Assembly (NCBI GenBank): GCA_003279615.1
Contig: QCHM01000003.1
Location: forward strand, 76,908 to 140,907
Reading direction: 5' to 3'
DNA length: 64,000 nt
From: Prochlorococcus sp. AG-402-B19
Lineage (GTDB): Bacteria > Cyanobacteriota > Cyanobacteriia > PCC-6307 > Cyanobiaceae
The notes beneath the pieces were generated by a model that was not told where the DNA came from, did no database searches, and worked only from the letters and a program-made list of their open reading frames with translations. Below are positions 1-8,681 of the stretch, piece by piece. A program made the position numbers and the translations under genes. How positions within the stretch are numbered: position 1 is the first letter of the stretch; every line of letters begins with the position of its first letter.

Positions 1-14
1 ACCCAGGTTGTCAT
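1..14 (-). CDS. Start of a gene running off the left edge, possibly glutamate 5-kinase
   Basis: An ATG on the minus strand at 12-14 overlaps the TGA stop of the HAD phosphatase (ATGA arrangement), and only about four codons (M-T-T-W) lie in the window. Glutamate 5-kinases of picocyanobacteria start with a similar short sequence, and I recall proB next to this phosphatase in relatives. The call is therefore mostly inference from context; the visible codons alone cannot identify it. Confidence 0.3.
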
Positions 15-532
15 AAAAATCCTCCGGTTAAAATTCTTGCTATATATCTTTCTATGGATTGAAAGTTATTTTTTTTGATTTTGTTTCCATAATAATCTAC
101 TGAATCTACCAATATTGTATACATTCCTAATCTATTGCCTACAAGAATATCTGTAAAAACTCTATCTCCAATTATTGCTACTTCATTTGATGAATAAGGA
201 ATTTTATCTAGTATCTTCTTTAACTTTCTTATACTTGGTTTTCCACCAGAGTATGTAAATTCTAGGTCTAATTCATAAGCAATCAATTTTATTCTATTTT
301 TAGATGGATTGTTACTGAATAAGTAAGTATAAAAGTATTTTTTTGAATTACTAATCCAATTTTTTATATCACTTGATAATACTGGCTTGTTTCCATAAAT
401 TAATGTTCCATCAACATCAAGTATTAATGCTTTGATATTTTTCGATAATAAATCATCTATCGAAATCTTTGAAATTTTATCGTTTACCTTCCAACGTGGA
501 ATAAGTAATTCTTTTATATTTATTCTGATAAT
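11..532 (-). CDS. YqeG-family HAD phosphatase (non-canonical start)
   Basis: This is a small HAD-superfamily phosphatase of the YqeG type. The nucleophile motif DVDGT sits near residue 45 of the open frame, motif II Ser/Asn (FSNNPS) follows, and the C-terminal GDRVFTDILVGNRLG matches the acidic motif of the family. The conserved N-terminus (LLIPRW) lies upstream of any ATG, GTG or TTG: the frame is closed by a TGA at 542-544, and the only plausible initiators are ATT at 530-532 or ATA at 521-523 or 515-517. Starting at the first TTG (near 288) would remove the catalytic DVDGT, so I extend to 532. The 5' end overlaps the stop of the DUF3727 gene and the 3' end overlaps the next gene, as in a coupled operon. 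Substrate unknown. Confidence 0.75.
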   Translation of the reverse strand: MIRINIKELLIPRWKVNDKISKISIDDLLSKNIKALILDVDGTLIYGNKPVLSSDIKNWISNSKKYFYTYLFSNNPSKNRIKLIAYELDLEFTYSGGKPSIRKLKKILDKIPYSSNEVAIIGDRVFTDILVGNRLGMYTILVDSVDYYGNKIKKNNFQSIERYIARILTGGFL

Positions 533-1077
533 CCTCTTTCCTCAAGTTCAGCTTCAATTCCTGATTGTATCTTGTCAAACTCTTCACCTTCAACAAGCTT
601 TACTTCACCATCTTCTAGCTTTCCGACTATGAAAAAAGGGTCAAGTGGAATGTAAAGACCATACTCATTATCATCTACTCTAAAATTGACAAGAAGTTCG
701 TAAGTCTCAGATTCCTCATCAATGTCTTCTTCTTCAATTTCTTCTGGTTCGGGCTCATCTAGTTCACCTGAGACTGTAAGGGTGATAGCTGAGCGAACAA
801 GTCTAAGATCATGTTCTTGAAGGACAATATCAGCTACTTCAAGTATTGGCTCATTCTTTTCAATGGTTTCGATTAGCTTGGGATCTTGGTCATCAATTAA
901 TTGAAACAGAGATACTGGAGTATCTACGGGTGTTAAAAGGGCATACTCATTACCTTCTAGAGGTACTACTTGTTCAAGAAAACATAGGAGGTCAGAACCT
1001 TGAGAATCTTTAACTAAAAGAGTAGGTACTTCTTCGTTTTTATTTGTTGATGACATGGTTGAGCTTTTATTAGTCAA
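520..1077 (-). CDS. DUF3727 domain protein
   Basis: A 185-residue acidic protein of the cyanobacterial DUF3727 family. It holds two similar modules, each with a short beta-rich segment (LEQVVPLEGNEYALLTPVD and LLVNFRVDDNEYGLYIPLD), joined by a strongly acidic linker around residues 107-125. The repeat of the NEYxLxxPxD pattern suggests an internal duplication of a DUF1292-like unit. No signal peptide or membrane segment is visible. It lies between ruvX and the HAD phosphatase on the same strand. Function is not known; a start at the internal ATG at 1056 is also possible. Confidence 0.8.
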   Translation of the reverse strand: MTNKSSTMSSTNKNEEVPTLLVKDSQGSDLLCFLEQVVPLEGNEYALLTPVDTPVSLFQLIDDQDPKLIETIEKNEPILEVADIVLQEHDLRLVRSAITLTVSGELDEPEPEEIEEEDIDEESETYELLVNFRVDDNEYGLYIPLDPFFIVGKLEDGEVKLVEGEEFDKIQSGIEAELEERGLSE

Positions 1078-1120
1078 TATTTGATTTTATTTGATTATGT
1101 TTTTACATCATATTCAAAAT

Positions 1121-1555
1121 TTAATATGAGTCATCTAGTTCAGGTCCCTCAATAAGCCATTGTTGTAAAAGTATAGCGGCAGCTGCACTATCTATTTCTC
1201 CAGTCTTGTTATTTTTTAAATTGAATTTTTCTTTAGCCTCGACGGTTGAACAATGTTCATTGATAAAAGCCAAAGGAAGTTTTAAACACTTTGCTAATTT
1301 AAACCCATATTTTTTACATCGAATAGATTGATGAGTCTCCTTGCCATGCATATCCAGGGGATTACCAACAATAAGCCCTTTAACTTTTCGTTCAAAACAT
1401 ATTTTCCAAAATTCTTTTAGATCTTTTTCAAAGCTATTTCTAAAAATCGCAGGGAGATGCGTTATCGAAATTCCAAGTGGATCACACCCCGCAATACCAA
1501 TTCTTCTGGCTCCAATATCAAGACTTAAAACTGAACAGGGTTTTGGTTGAATCAT
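1121..1555 (-). CDS. ruvX: Holliday junction resolvase-like YqgF/RuvX nuclease
   Basis: A 144-residue RNase H-fold protein of the YqgF/RuvX family, implicated in pre-16S rRNA 5' end processing and possibly in recombination. The first strand carries the catalytic Asp in [23 protein letters not shown] gives the second conserved block, and the third acidic region is [12 protein letters not shown] near the C-terminus. The length is normal for the family. The ATG at 1553-1555 overlaps the TGA of the upstream gene (ATGA), so the two are probably translationally coupled. Confidence 0.92.
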   Translation of the reverse strand: MIQPKPCSVLSLDIGARRIGIAGCDPLGISITHLPAIFRNSFEKDLKEFWKICFERKVKGLIVGNPLDMHGKETHQSIRCKKYGFKLAKCLKLPLAFINEHCSTVEAKEKFNLKNNKTGEIDSAAAAILLQQWLIEGPELDDSY

Positions 1556-2589
1556 TTATTTTTTCCAATTTGCATAGTTGAAGGTAATTCCGGTTGTTGT
1601 TGCAAATTTCCTACAAGATTAGTTAATAGTTCAGTTTCGATAGATTTTAATTTATATCCATTTTGTTTTTTCCAAACACTTCTTCCTAGAAGAACTCTCT
1701 CTTGTGTTATTTCCCAGTTACTTATATTTAATATCTGATTCAACTTGTTGTCCTCACTTGTAGTTTCTATGCAACAATTATTTTTACCAGTTTTAATATT
1801 ATTAATTCTTTGTGGAATGGATTTATTTAGTCTTTCATCCCATGCTAATCCTCTTATAAGCTCAAATGAATAATTATATTGTGGGCAAACAGATGGTATT
1901 AATCCTGCGATAATATGTTTTTCTTTTGATTTAATAACACCAGTAAATGAATTTCTTTTTTCATAAATATCATGCCACTGCCTATCAAAAATTGATCTAA
2001 AGTTCATTGACTCTCTAGCTTGTTCAAGTCTCCATATCTGTTGACTATTATCTTCATTTAGTTTTTCCCAGATAAAATTTTCTTTATATTCTTTCTTTCT
2101 ATATTTAAAACACTCTTTCCTATTCCAATACTTTATTATTCTTAGAGGTTGAAAACCAGATTGTCTTATTACTGATAAGCTTTGACTATCATTTGTATTT
2201 ATAGAGATTAAAAAACTGTTGGTATTAATATTGCTTTCATATAGAACTTTTCTTAATAAATTCTGCAATAGATTATAACGACTAAAGCATATTGATTCGC
2301 CTATAAAGTATGGTTCTGATATTGACCAACATGTACCTCTCCGATTAATTGGAGTCGCTAAAATATATGCAATTATATTATCTCTTTCTACTGCTACTAA
2401 ACATGTTGAGTTCCTAGTCGGAATTAAATTAGTAAAACTGGACTCTAATGAAGAAAACCATTTTTTGCATAATAGAATTTGAAATATCCCAAGATATTTA
2501 GAATTATTGTCAGCTCTAAGCATTGATAAATGCTTGAGCTTTAGTGGCTCAATTATTAGATCTGAAGGTAATGTTTCATCGTTTTTCAT
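1552..2589 (-). CDS. Conserved cyanobacterial protein, GNAT-like
   Basis: A 345-residue protein with a region resembling a GNAT acyltransferase fold: an N-terminal [12 protein letters not shown] segment, then a central stretch with a long amphipathic helix and the pattern [15 protein letters not shown] near residues 140-155, as in acetyltransferase motif B. The catalytic acetyl-CoA loop is not clear. It overlaps ruvX by four bases, a linkage I believe is common in cyanobacteria. Its substrate is unknown. Confidence 0.65.
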   Translation of the reverse strand: MKNDETLPSDLIIEPLKLKHLSMLRADNNSKYLGIFQILLCKKWFSSLESSFTNLIPTRNSTCLVAVERDNIIAYILATPINRRGTCWSISEPYFIGESICFSRYNLLQNLLRKVLYESNINTNSFLISINTNDSQSLSVIRQSGFQPLRIIKYWNRKECFKYRKKEYKENFIWEKLNEDNSQQIWRLEQARESMNFRSIFDRQWHDIYEKRNSFTGVIKSKEKHIIAGLIPSVCPQYNYSFELIRGLAWDERLNKSIPQRINNIKTGKNNCCIETTSEDNKLNQILNISNWEITQERVLLGRSVWKKQNGYKLKSIETELLTNLVGNLQQQPELPSTMQIGKNK

Positions 2590-2609
2590 ATGTTTATTTT
2601 ATTATATTT

Positions 2610-3776
2610 TTAAATGTCTTGCGACTTCAACCTTACTTTATCTGATCTAATGAGTACTAATGGTGTTTGTTGATTAGCATTACCTGCTGGATTTGATGTT
2701 AAAGCTCTTTTAATCATTTCATCATTATTAATATTATTTGTTGATAGAATTTTAACTCTTCCTAGATCATTTACATCCACAACAGCAACATTAACGTTTA
2801 GTTCTTTTGCTGCTTTAATACAAAAAGTTTGAGTATCTATAGGTCCTAAAACTATATTTTTATCATAGGGTGGCGTTGTCCCAGTAATGTCATCAATCAA
2901 TCTTGCTTGTTCACCTGCTAAGCGATAAAACATTCCTTTAACACCAAAGAATTTAAATATTCCTCCGATTAACCATGAAATTATTACGCGTGTTGGACCA
3001 GAAATATTTATTAGGGTTTGCATTCCGGAAGCAGTGGCTAAACTACTTGTAGGGTGAAATCCTTTGCAAATTAACTTTGAAATTATATTGGGATTAATAT
3101 TTCTATAATCTATATATCTTCCTTGCATTACTGCTAATGGTGACTCGCCAATTGTAAGAATGTCTGTAGGCAAGTAATTGTGTGGTATGTAGGATTTCAA
3201 TATGCCAATAGGATCATCAAAGCTACCAAGAATATGAGTTTTAATTGGATCTACTAAATTAGTATTATAAGAATTTAGTTTGGATATATTTAAAATATTA
3301 GGTAATACAAAACCATCGAACCTTTTGAAATAACCGAATGGTCCGTAATTGACCCAGACTATTTCTAGCCACAAACATTTAAACTTATCTATGGCTGTAT
3401 TTTTAATCTCATATTCAATTTCAATTTCTACAAATGTCGACTTTTCCCCTTTTATGATATATGCAGACCAATAGTCGTTGTTTTGTTCTTCTTCTATATC
3501 TGGATGATGTGGTTTGATTTTTGTATGAATCTTGATTATTTCGTTCTCAGATATACCTATTAACTTAGGATTAACATTAAAAGAAGGAATCATAACTTCC
3601 ATTCTTTTGTGTAAATTCTTAATTTCAACCATAATAATATTTCTATGCTTAGAATCTAATATTATTTTTTTAAATTCTTTGGGTTTAATTACTAATTGCG
3701 AATCTTGTCTTAGATAATGATTTACTTCAATCAAAAAAAAAGTGAATATTATCAGAAGAAGAGAGTTTAATAACAT
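2610..3776 (-). CDS. F420-0:gamma-glutamyl ligase (CofE)-like protein with membrane-anchored N-terminus
   Basis: A 388-residue protein. The first ~18 residues are a hydrophobic segment (LLLIIFTFFLIEV) likely to be a membrane anchor. About 130 residues of beta-rich sequence follow, and the C-terminal ~240 residues carry CofE-like motifs: VDPIKTHIL, DILTIGESPLAVMQGR, and near the C-terminus DVNDLGRVKIL. CofE adds glutamate to F420-0, but cyanobacteria of this kind are not known to make F420, so the substrate is probably different. It sits between a GNAT-like gene and a lumenal protein on the same strand. Confidence 0.65.
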   Translation of the reverse strand: MLLNSLLLIIFTFFLIEVNHYLRQDSQLVIKPKEFKKIILDSKHRNIIMVEIKNLHKRMEVMIPSFNVNPKLIGISENEIIKIHTKIKPHHPDIEEEQNNDYWSAYIIKGEKSTFVEIEIEYEIKNTAIDKFKCLWLEIVWVNYGPFGYFKRFDGFVLPNILNISKLNSYNTNLVDPIKTHILGSFDDPIGILKSYIPHNYLPTDILTIGESPLAVMQGRYIDYRNINPNIISKLICKGFHPTSSLATASGMQTLINISGPTRVIISWLIGGIFKFFGVKGMFYRLAGEQARLIDDITGTTPPYDKNIVLGPIDTQTFCIKAAKELNVNVAVVDVNDLGRVKILSTNNINNDEMIKRALTSNPAGNANQQTPLVLIRSDKVRLKSQDI

Positions 3777-3834
3777 TTTTTAATGAAGATATTTTATAAT
3801 TTTATTAAAATTCTTTAGTGCTTTTTTTCCATTT

Positions 3835-4392
3835 CTAGCTCCCTCTAGGTTTATTATAACCATCTTTAGAAGGTTCACTATTGTATTCGTTAAAGCTTTT
3901 GACTGTTAAATCAAAATCGGGCTTTTTTAAACCTGTTCCTTTGGTTATTGCATCATTAATTTTTTCGAATGATACCTGTCCTTCTTCGTCTAGAAGAACA
4001 TTTCCTTTTCCGTCAAGAATAACTGTTTGAGGTATCTTCCCGTGCCAGTAATAGCCAGGGTCCTTAACAGTTTTATAGTCATCATTGTCTAATTCATCGA
4101 TTGATAGAGGAATTAAATCAACAGTTGAGCTCCACAATAATTTAATACCTGAAACTACAGGTGCAAATTGTTTGCTAGTAGCACTATCGTCTAGATAGAA
4201 AACTAAAATACTTGTTCTTTCGTTCTTTAATGATTCAGATAATGTGCTAGGTGGTGGAACTAATGATCCGTTACCAGCATAGATTGGATATATATTTCCA
4301 TCATAACTATCAGTATCTCTAGCAGAATATACTGGACTAACACATAGAAGAAAAAGTATAAGAAGTGAAGAGAATATTCTTAACAAAATCAA
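3835..4392 (-). CDS. Exported thioredoxin-fold protein, thylakoid lumen/photosystem accumulation type
   Basis: A 185-residue protein with a signal peptide (hydrophobic residues 3-20, then VYSA). The body resembles a thioredoxin fold: ILVFYLDDSATSKQFAP corresponds to the active-site strand and helix, and IPQTVILDGKG has the cis-proline and following strand. The CxxC redox pair is absent, so disulfide chemistry is unlikely. Cyanobacterial homologues are annotated as thylakoid proteins affecting photosystem I accumulation. That role is family knowledge and was not tested here. Confidence 0.65.
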   Translation of the reverse strand: MILLRIFSSLLILFLLCVSPVYSARDTDSYDGNIYPIYAGNGSLVPPPSTLSESLKNERTSILVFYLDDSATSKQFAPVVSGIKLLWSSTVDLIPLSIDELDNDDYKTVKDPGYYWHGKIPQTVILDGKGNVLLDEEGQVSFEKINDAITKGTGLKKPDFDLTVKSFNEYNSEPSKDGYNKPRGS

Positions 4393-4460
4393 TTTATAGT
4401 ACTAAGTTTTTAAATTATAAAGTCTTAAAGCTAATCTAGCTATCTTTATTAATAAATAAA

Positions 4461-6092
4461 TTATCCTTTAGATAATTTTCTCCCCATACCTTGAGCGATA
4501 CCTCTACCAATTAATCCTATAGATCTTCCAACAACTTTAGTGAGAATTAGAACAATTAAATCACCTAAGTATTGAATTATTGATTGTACTTGTGGAGCCA
4601 GTGCATCTCTTAATTCAATTGTAAATGCTATTTGCCTTTGGGCCCAATCTAATTTGTTTAATTCATCATCTCTGGGTTCAAGGATTATAATTTTTTCAAT
4701 TCTATTATTTTTAACGGTATAATATAATCTTTTGCTTTCATACAATCTAACTGGCTTTTTGAATAGATTTTGAAGTTGATTATTGGTATTAATATGATTT
4801 CTTTTACGTTCTAGTTCCCTTGTTGAAACTAATTCTTTATTTAGAAAGTATTTACGTAATTCAGGCCATTGAGAACATGAACATATAATCTCTTCACTTA
4901 ATATTTCAGCTGTCCTGAATATCCAATTTAGTATATATGTTTCTAATTGAATAATAGACCTAGGATCTTCTATTGATATATATTCTCCATCGATGAGAAT
5001 TGGCCTATTATTTAATATTGGATCTATTATTAAATCAATTGATGGTAGTTCATCATCAATTATTCCAAGATCTGAATTATTTACTAGAAACTCTGCAATA
5101 AAAACGTCAACACCATTCTTTTGTAGCCGATCATATGAATCTATGAAATTGCGCAATGTATTAGCGCGTAATTCAGGAGTAAATGATTGTAAAATCTCTT
5201 CAAAGCCATTTTCACGATAATTTTTTGAGTCCAGTTTATTTATAATAACTGAGAATTCTTGAAGAATAGTTTTCAAGAGATTCCTTCGTTTGCTTATATT
5301 TAATGAATAAAGAGCTGCAAGTTGATCAGTTGAATTTGTTAGGTTATCTTTAAGTTTCTTATTTACCCGTTTATAAATTACATTCCATAACTCATTAGTT
5401 GATGAATTTTTTATTGTTATGTCAGTACTATATTTGTTAATTAGATTTATATTTTTGTTGCTAGTATCTTTAATTGGAGACTCTATTAATACCTCTAGAG
5501 GACCCCATAACCAGATAATCAATCTCTTTGCTGTTAATAGTTCTCTTCTTCTACCTAATAATAAGAAAAGATAAAATGTATTTATTGATTTCTTACCTAT
5601 AATTTGATCTATTGTGTGTAGATCTTTATTTATTTGTGATAAACCACTTGTTAATAACCAATGTCCTAATCCATATGAATTATGAATTGAGTCAGCGTTG
5701 TAATTTGTTTCATTATTAATCTTAAACACTCTGCCACCGCCAAGTAGAATATTGATTGCATCTCTTAAAAGTTCAACAGTAGGATCTTGAATAACTCCTT
5801 CACTACCAAAAGTCATCAAATCAGCAGAGGATAATTTAATGCTTTTTGGTATTACTATTAAAATAGGAGATTGATCCCATCTTTCTTTTAACCTAAGAAT
5901 TTCTATTTTGATTGAATTTGAGACTTCTACTTCTTCAAGGCAAAATAAAATAAGCTTTGGAAAGCCATTTATATTTTTTTGATCTAGGATTATTTCTAAA
6001 TTATTTTCCTGAGATGTTAGCTGCAAAGCCAATGTCTCGCCTAGGAGTGAAGGCGCTATCATTAAAATTTGTTTTGGTCTTTCTTCGATCAA
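4461..6092 (-). CDS. DUF3685 / Ycf55-like protein
   Basis: A 543-residue protein. Residues 1-120 look like a degenerate response-regulator receiver domain (ILMIAPSLLGETLALQL at the start and a GSEGVIQDPT segment near 93), without an obvious phospho-acceptor pattern. The long C-terminal part matches the DUF3685 family related to plastid Ycf55. The extreme C-terminus holds a hydrophobic helix (YLGDLIVLILTKVVGRSIGL) that may be membrane-associated. The start codon is TTG at 6090-6092. It lies between hisA and the lumenal protein, same strand. Function unknown. Confidence 0.7.
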   Translation of the reverse strand: MIEERPKQILMIAPSLLGETLALQLTSQENNLEIILDQKNINGFPKLILFCLEEVEVSNSIKIEILRLKERWDQSPILIVIPKSIKLSSADLMTFGSEGVIQDPTVELLRDAINILLGGGRVFKINNETNYNADSIHNSYGLGHWLLTSGLSQINKDLHTIDQIIGKKSINTFYLFLLLGRRRELLTAKRLIIWLWGPLEVLIESPIKDTSNKNINLINKYSTDITIKNSSTNELWNVIYKRVNKKLKDNLTNSTDQLAALYSLNISKRRNLLKTILQEFSVIINKLDSKNYRENGFEEILQSFTPELRANTLRNFIDSYDRLQKNGVDVFIAEFLVNNSDLGIIDDELPSIDLIIDPILNNRPILIDGEYISIEDPRSIIQLETYILNWIFRTAEILSEEIICSCSQWPELRKYFLNKELVSTRELERKRNHINTNNQLQNLFKKPVRLYESKRLYYTVKNNRIEKIIILEPRDDELNKLDWAQRQIAFTIELRDALAPQVQSIIQYLGDLIVLILTKVVGRSIGLIGRGIAQGMGRKLSKG

Positions 6093-6177
6093 TTTGAATT
6101 CTAGAACCTATCCTTTTTAAGATAACTTGATTTAAAAATACTTCCAGCCCTATCCTATAAATCCAAAAGATTAAATG

Positions 6178-6948
6178 TTAGACAAGAAATTTATCTTTAT
6201 CATTAAATGAATCTTGAATAAGAAGATTTTTTAGAGTTAATATAGCTTCTTTTAAATCTATTGATCCATCATATAAGGCTCTGCCTACGATTATTCCTTC
6301 AATACCCTCATTCTCTAAATCTGCTAGGGAAATCAAATCAGCTATTGAACCTATCCCTCCTGAGGCAATTACTGGATTAATACTTATTTTAGCTATCTCC
6401 CTTAAGGCTTCAATATTAGGTCCTTTTAGAGTGCCATCAGTTGAAATGTCAGTTGATATGATTGCGGCTAATTCAAGATCATTAAGTTGCTTGGCTAAGT
6501 CCAGAGAAGATATTTCACTTTGTTTTAACCAACCTCTAGTTGCTACCTTTCCCCTTTTTGCATCAATACCTACTGCAATTTTTTTTGGATATTCTTTAGA
6601 TAGATCAATAACTAACTCCAGGTTCTCTATCGCAATTGTCCCTAAAATAATTCTGTCTATTCCTATATCGAATAATTCTTTTGCACGTTCAATGCTCCTA
6701 ATTCCACCGCCAAGTTGAATGGGTATTGTAATGGATTTTTTTATCTCTTTTATGGTTAGATCATTTATGGGTTCACCAGTCTTAGCACCATCAAGATCTA
6801 CAAGATGTAGTCGTTTTGCTCCCTGGCTTTCCCAAATCTGAGCTTGATTTACAGGATCACTATTGAACTTAGTAACTTCTTTATAATTTCCTTGATTTAG
6901 TCGAACACATTTACCATTCAGTAGATCTATTGCAGGTATGATTTCCAT
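6178..6948 (-). CDS. hisA: HisA isomerase of histidine biosynthesis
   Basis: 1-(5-phosphoribosyl)-5-[(5-phosphoribosylamino)methylideneamino]imidazole-4-carboxamide isomerase, the fourth step of histidine synthesis. It is a full-length (beta/alpha)8 barrel of 256 residues. The first strand EIIPAIDLLNGKCVRL carries the catalytic Asp, DLDGAKTG and LGGGIRS are the phosphate-binding strand ends, and IISTDISTDGTLKGPN carries the second catalytic Asp region. VIASGGIGS and IVGRALYDG close the barrel. I start at the ATG at 6948 rather than the TTG one codon earlier, because the family begins with Met-Glu/Gln-Ile. Confidence 0.95.
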   Translation of the reverse strand: MEIIPAIDLLNGKCVRLNQGNYKEVTKFNSDPVNQAQIWESQGAKRLHLVDLDGAKTGEPINDLTIKEIKKSITIPIQLGGGIRSIERAKELFDIGIDRIILGTIAIENLELVIDLSKEYPKKIAVGIDAKRGKVATRGWLKQSEISSLDLAKQLNDLELAAIISTDISTDGTLKGPNIEALREIAKISINPVIASGGIGSIADLISLADLENEGIEGIIVGRALYDGSIDLKEAILTLKNLLIQDSFNDKDKFLV

Positions 6949-7041
6949 CAAGAAAAAAATTATTACTATTCATCTAACATCATTTATGTAGCTCTTGGAG
7001 ATTATCTATAGGCTTTAATATAATTTTTTTAATAAAGGATC

Positions 7042-7959
7042 TTGAAAGTTCTTTTTTACGGCGGAACAAGGTTTGTAGGAAAAGCTCTTGTCTCGAGCTT
7101 GCTATCAAAAGGACATGAGATATTTATTTTTACACGTGGCAATTTACCAGTACCAAAAAATATAACTCACCTAAAGGGAGACAGGTCAAATGATGAGGAC
7201 CTAAAAAAACTATCTGATTATTCCTTTGATCTGATTGTTGATAGCTCTGGACGCAAGTTGGAGGATTCGCAAAGACTGCTTAAATTTTCAGGTCTCCCTC
7301 GTTTTAGATTTATATACATAAGTTCTGCAGGAGTATATGAAAACACTCAATTATTTCCCGTGAATGAAGATAGTCCAATAGACCTTGAAAGTCGTCATAT
7401 AGGTAAAGCAAAAACAGAGGCTTGGCTTAAGGCTGAGGGTATTCCTTTTACTAGTTTTCGTCCGACATATATTTATGGCCCTGGTAACTACAACCCTATT
7501 GAAAAATGGTTTTTTGATCGTATAACTAATCGCCGATCTATTCCTGTTCCTCTTGATGGCCAAACTATCACGCAATTAGGCCATGTCTCTGATTTGGCCG
7601 AGGCTATTTCAAAATCTATTGAAACAGACAAAGCGATTAATCAAATTTATAATTGTTCAGGAAGAAAAGCAGTAACTTTTAAAGGTTTAATTGAAACAGC
7701 AATTTTAGCCACTGGAAACAAAGTCAGTGATTTTAATTTACGTTCTTTTGATCCTTCAAAACTTGACCCTAAGGCAAGAAAACTTTTCCCTTTAAGGTTG
7801 ACTAATTTCTTTACGGATACTTCTAAAATTGAAAAAGATTTATCTTGGGAGCCCAAATTTGACTTGTTAAATGGTTTGACTGATAGCTATAGGAATGATT
7901 ATCTATTAGTCAATCATGAACAAGTTGATTTTAGTTCTGATGAGTTTCTTTTTGATTAA
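7042..7959 (+). CDS. NAD-dependent epimerase/dehydratase family, CSP41-like
   Basis: A 305-residue atypical short-chain dehydrogenase. The Rossmann signature GGTRFVG is at residues 7-13. A YISSAGVYE block and the FRPTYIYGPGNYNP segment follow, as in the chloroplast CSP41 / sugar-nucleotide epimerase group. CSP41 proteins bind RNA stem-loops in plastids, but in cyanobacteria the substrate is unclear. The start is TTG at 7042, immediately before the conserved KVLFYGGTRF. The 3' end overlaps the 3' end of convergent pgsA by 29 bases. Confidence 0.85.
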   Translation: MKVLFYGGTRFVGKALVSSLLSKGHEIFIFTRGNLPVPKNITHLKGDRSNDEDLKKLSDYSFDLIVDSSGRKLEDSQRLLKFSGLPRFRFIYISSAGVYENTQLFPVNEDSPIDLESRHIGKAKTEAWLKAEGIPFTSFRPTYIYGPGNYNPIEKWFFDRITNRRSIPVPLDGQTITQLGHVSDLAEAISKSIETDKAINQIYNCSGRKAVTFKGLIETAILATGNKVSDFNLRSFDPSKLDPKARKLFPLRLTNFFTDTSKIEKDLSWEPKFDLLNGLTDSYRNDYLLVNHEQVDFSSDEFLFD

Positions 7960-8503
7960 ATATATATTTTAAAGCGGAACTTAAAGTAAGAAAGAATGCT
8001 ATCCAGAATGATATATAGCCTATTTTATTAATTATATAAATTGAATTAACTGTCCCCCAACTTTTTGGCCATAATAATAAAATAATACTGCTAAATTGGA
8101 ATATAGTTTTATATTTACCCTGAATTGAGGCTGGACCACCTGAACTTTTATCAGATCGCCAACTAGTTATTAAGAGTTCTCGCGATATTATTAACCATAT
8201 AGACCATAAGGGTACAAGACTCTCATGGGCCAACCATATCATTGGACCAATAAGAAGGATCTTATCTGCTAGTGGATCTAACTTAGCTCCAAAAGCGGAT
8301 TTATGATCATATTTACGTGCTAAATAACCGTCAAGAAAATCAGTAAGCCCCCCTATAAGGATTAGAAAAATAAAAATTTCATTGTTACCATTTTTTAATG
8401 AAATAATTATAGGTAAGCCAAGAAATATCCTTGAAATTGTTAGTCCATTTATAATTGTTGGCCAACTAATAAATCTTTTTGAATTGATAATTCTCTTGTT
8501 CAT
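7931..8503 (-). CDS. pgsA: CDP-diacylglycerol-glycerol-3-phosphate 3-phosphatidyltransferase
   Basis: A 190-residue integral membrane enzyme making phosphatidylglycerophosphate, the first committed step to phosphatidylglycerol, an essential thylakoid lipid. The CDP-alcohol phosphotransferase signature (D-G-x2-A-R, then G-x3-D-x3-D) is intact between about residues 59 and 80, in GYLARKYDHKSAFGAKLDPL. Several hydrophobic helices follow, ending in SFWIAFFLTLSSALKYI. Its last 29 bases overlap the oppositely oriented epimerase gene, so both stop codons lie inside the other gene. Confidence 0.92.
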   Translation of the reverse strand: MNKRIINSKRFISWPTIINGLTISRIFLGLPIIISLKNGNNEIFIFLILIGGLTDFLDGYLARKYDHKSAFGAKLDPLADKILLIGPMIWLAHESLVPLWSIWLIISRELLITSWRSDKSSGGPASIQGKYKTIFQFSSIILLLWPKSWGTVNSIYIINKIGYISFWIAFFLTLSSALKYIFNQKETHQN

Positions 8504-8600
8504 TTTATTTAGAAACTTATGTAGTAAATTTGTTTAAAATCCTTAAGCATAGACTATATAGATTCTATTGTATTATACTATGATTTAATAAAGTAAAACT

Positions 8601-8681
8601 ATGACTACATTTCTCATTTTAATGTTTTTCTTATCATTAGTCACAATGGCATTTATCGTAAAAAAATTAGATCAAGAATAA
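8601..8681 (+). CDS. Single-span membrane microprotein (26 residues)
   Basis: A 26-residue reading frame, ATG at 8601 and TAA at 8679-8681. It is one hydrophobic helix (TFLILMFFLSLVTMAFIV) followed by a charged tail KKLDQE. Size and layout are like the tiny subunits of photosystems and cytochrome b6f, but I do not recognise it as a known Psb, Psa or Pet protein. It is preceded by a purine-rich stretch. It stands alone between pgsA and a gene remnant. Confidence 0.5.
   Translation: MTTFLILMFFLSLVTMAFIVKKLDQE

Noticed and set aside
7931-7959. 29-base overlap of epimerase and pgsA 3' ends as an annotation error
   Set aside because: Both C-termini read as normal protein and both stops are clear, so the overlap is accepted as real.
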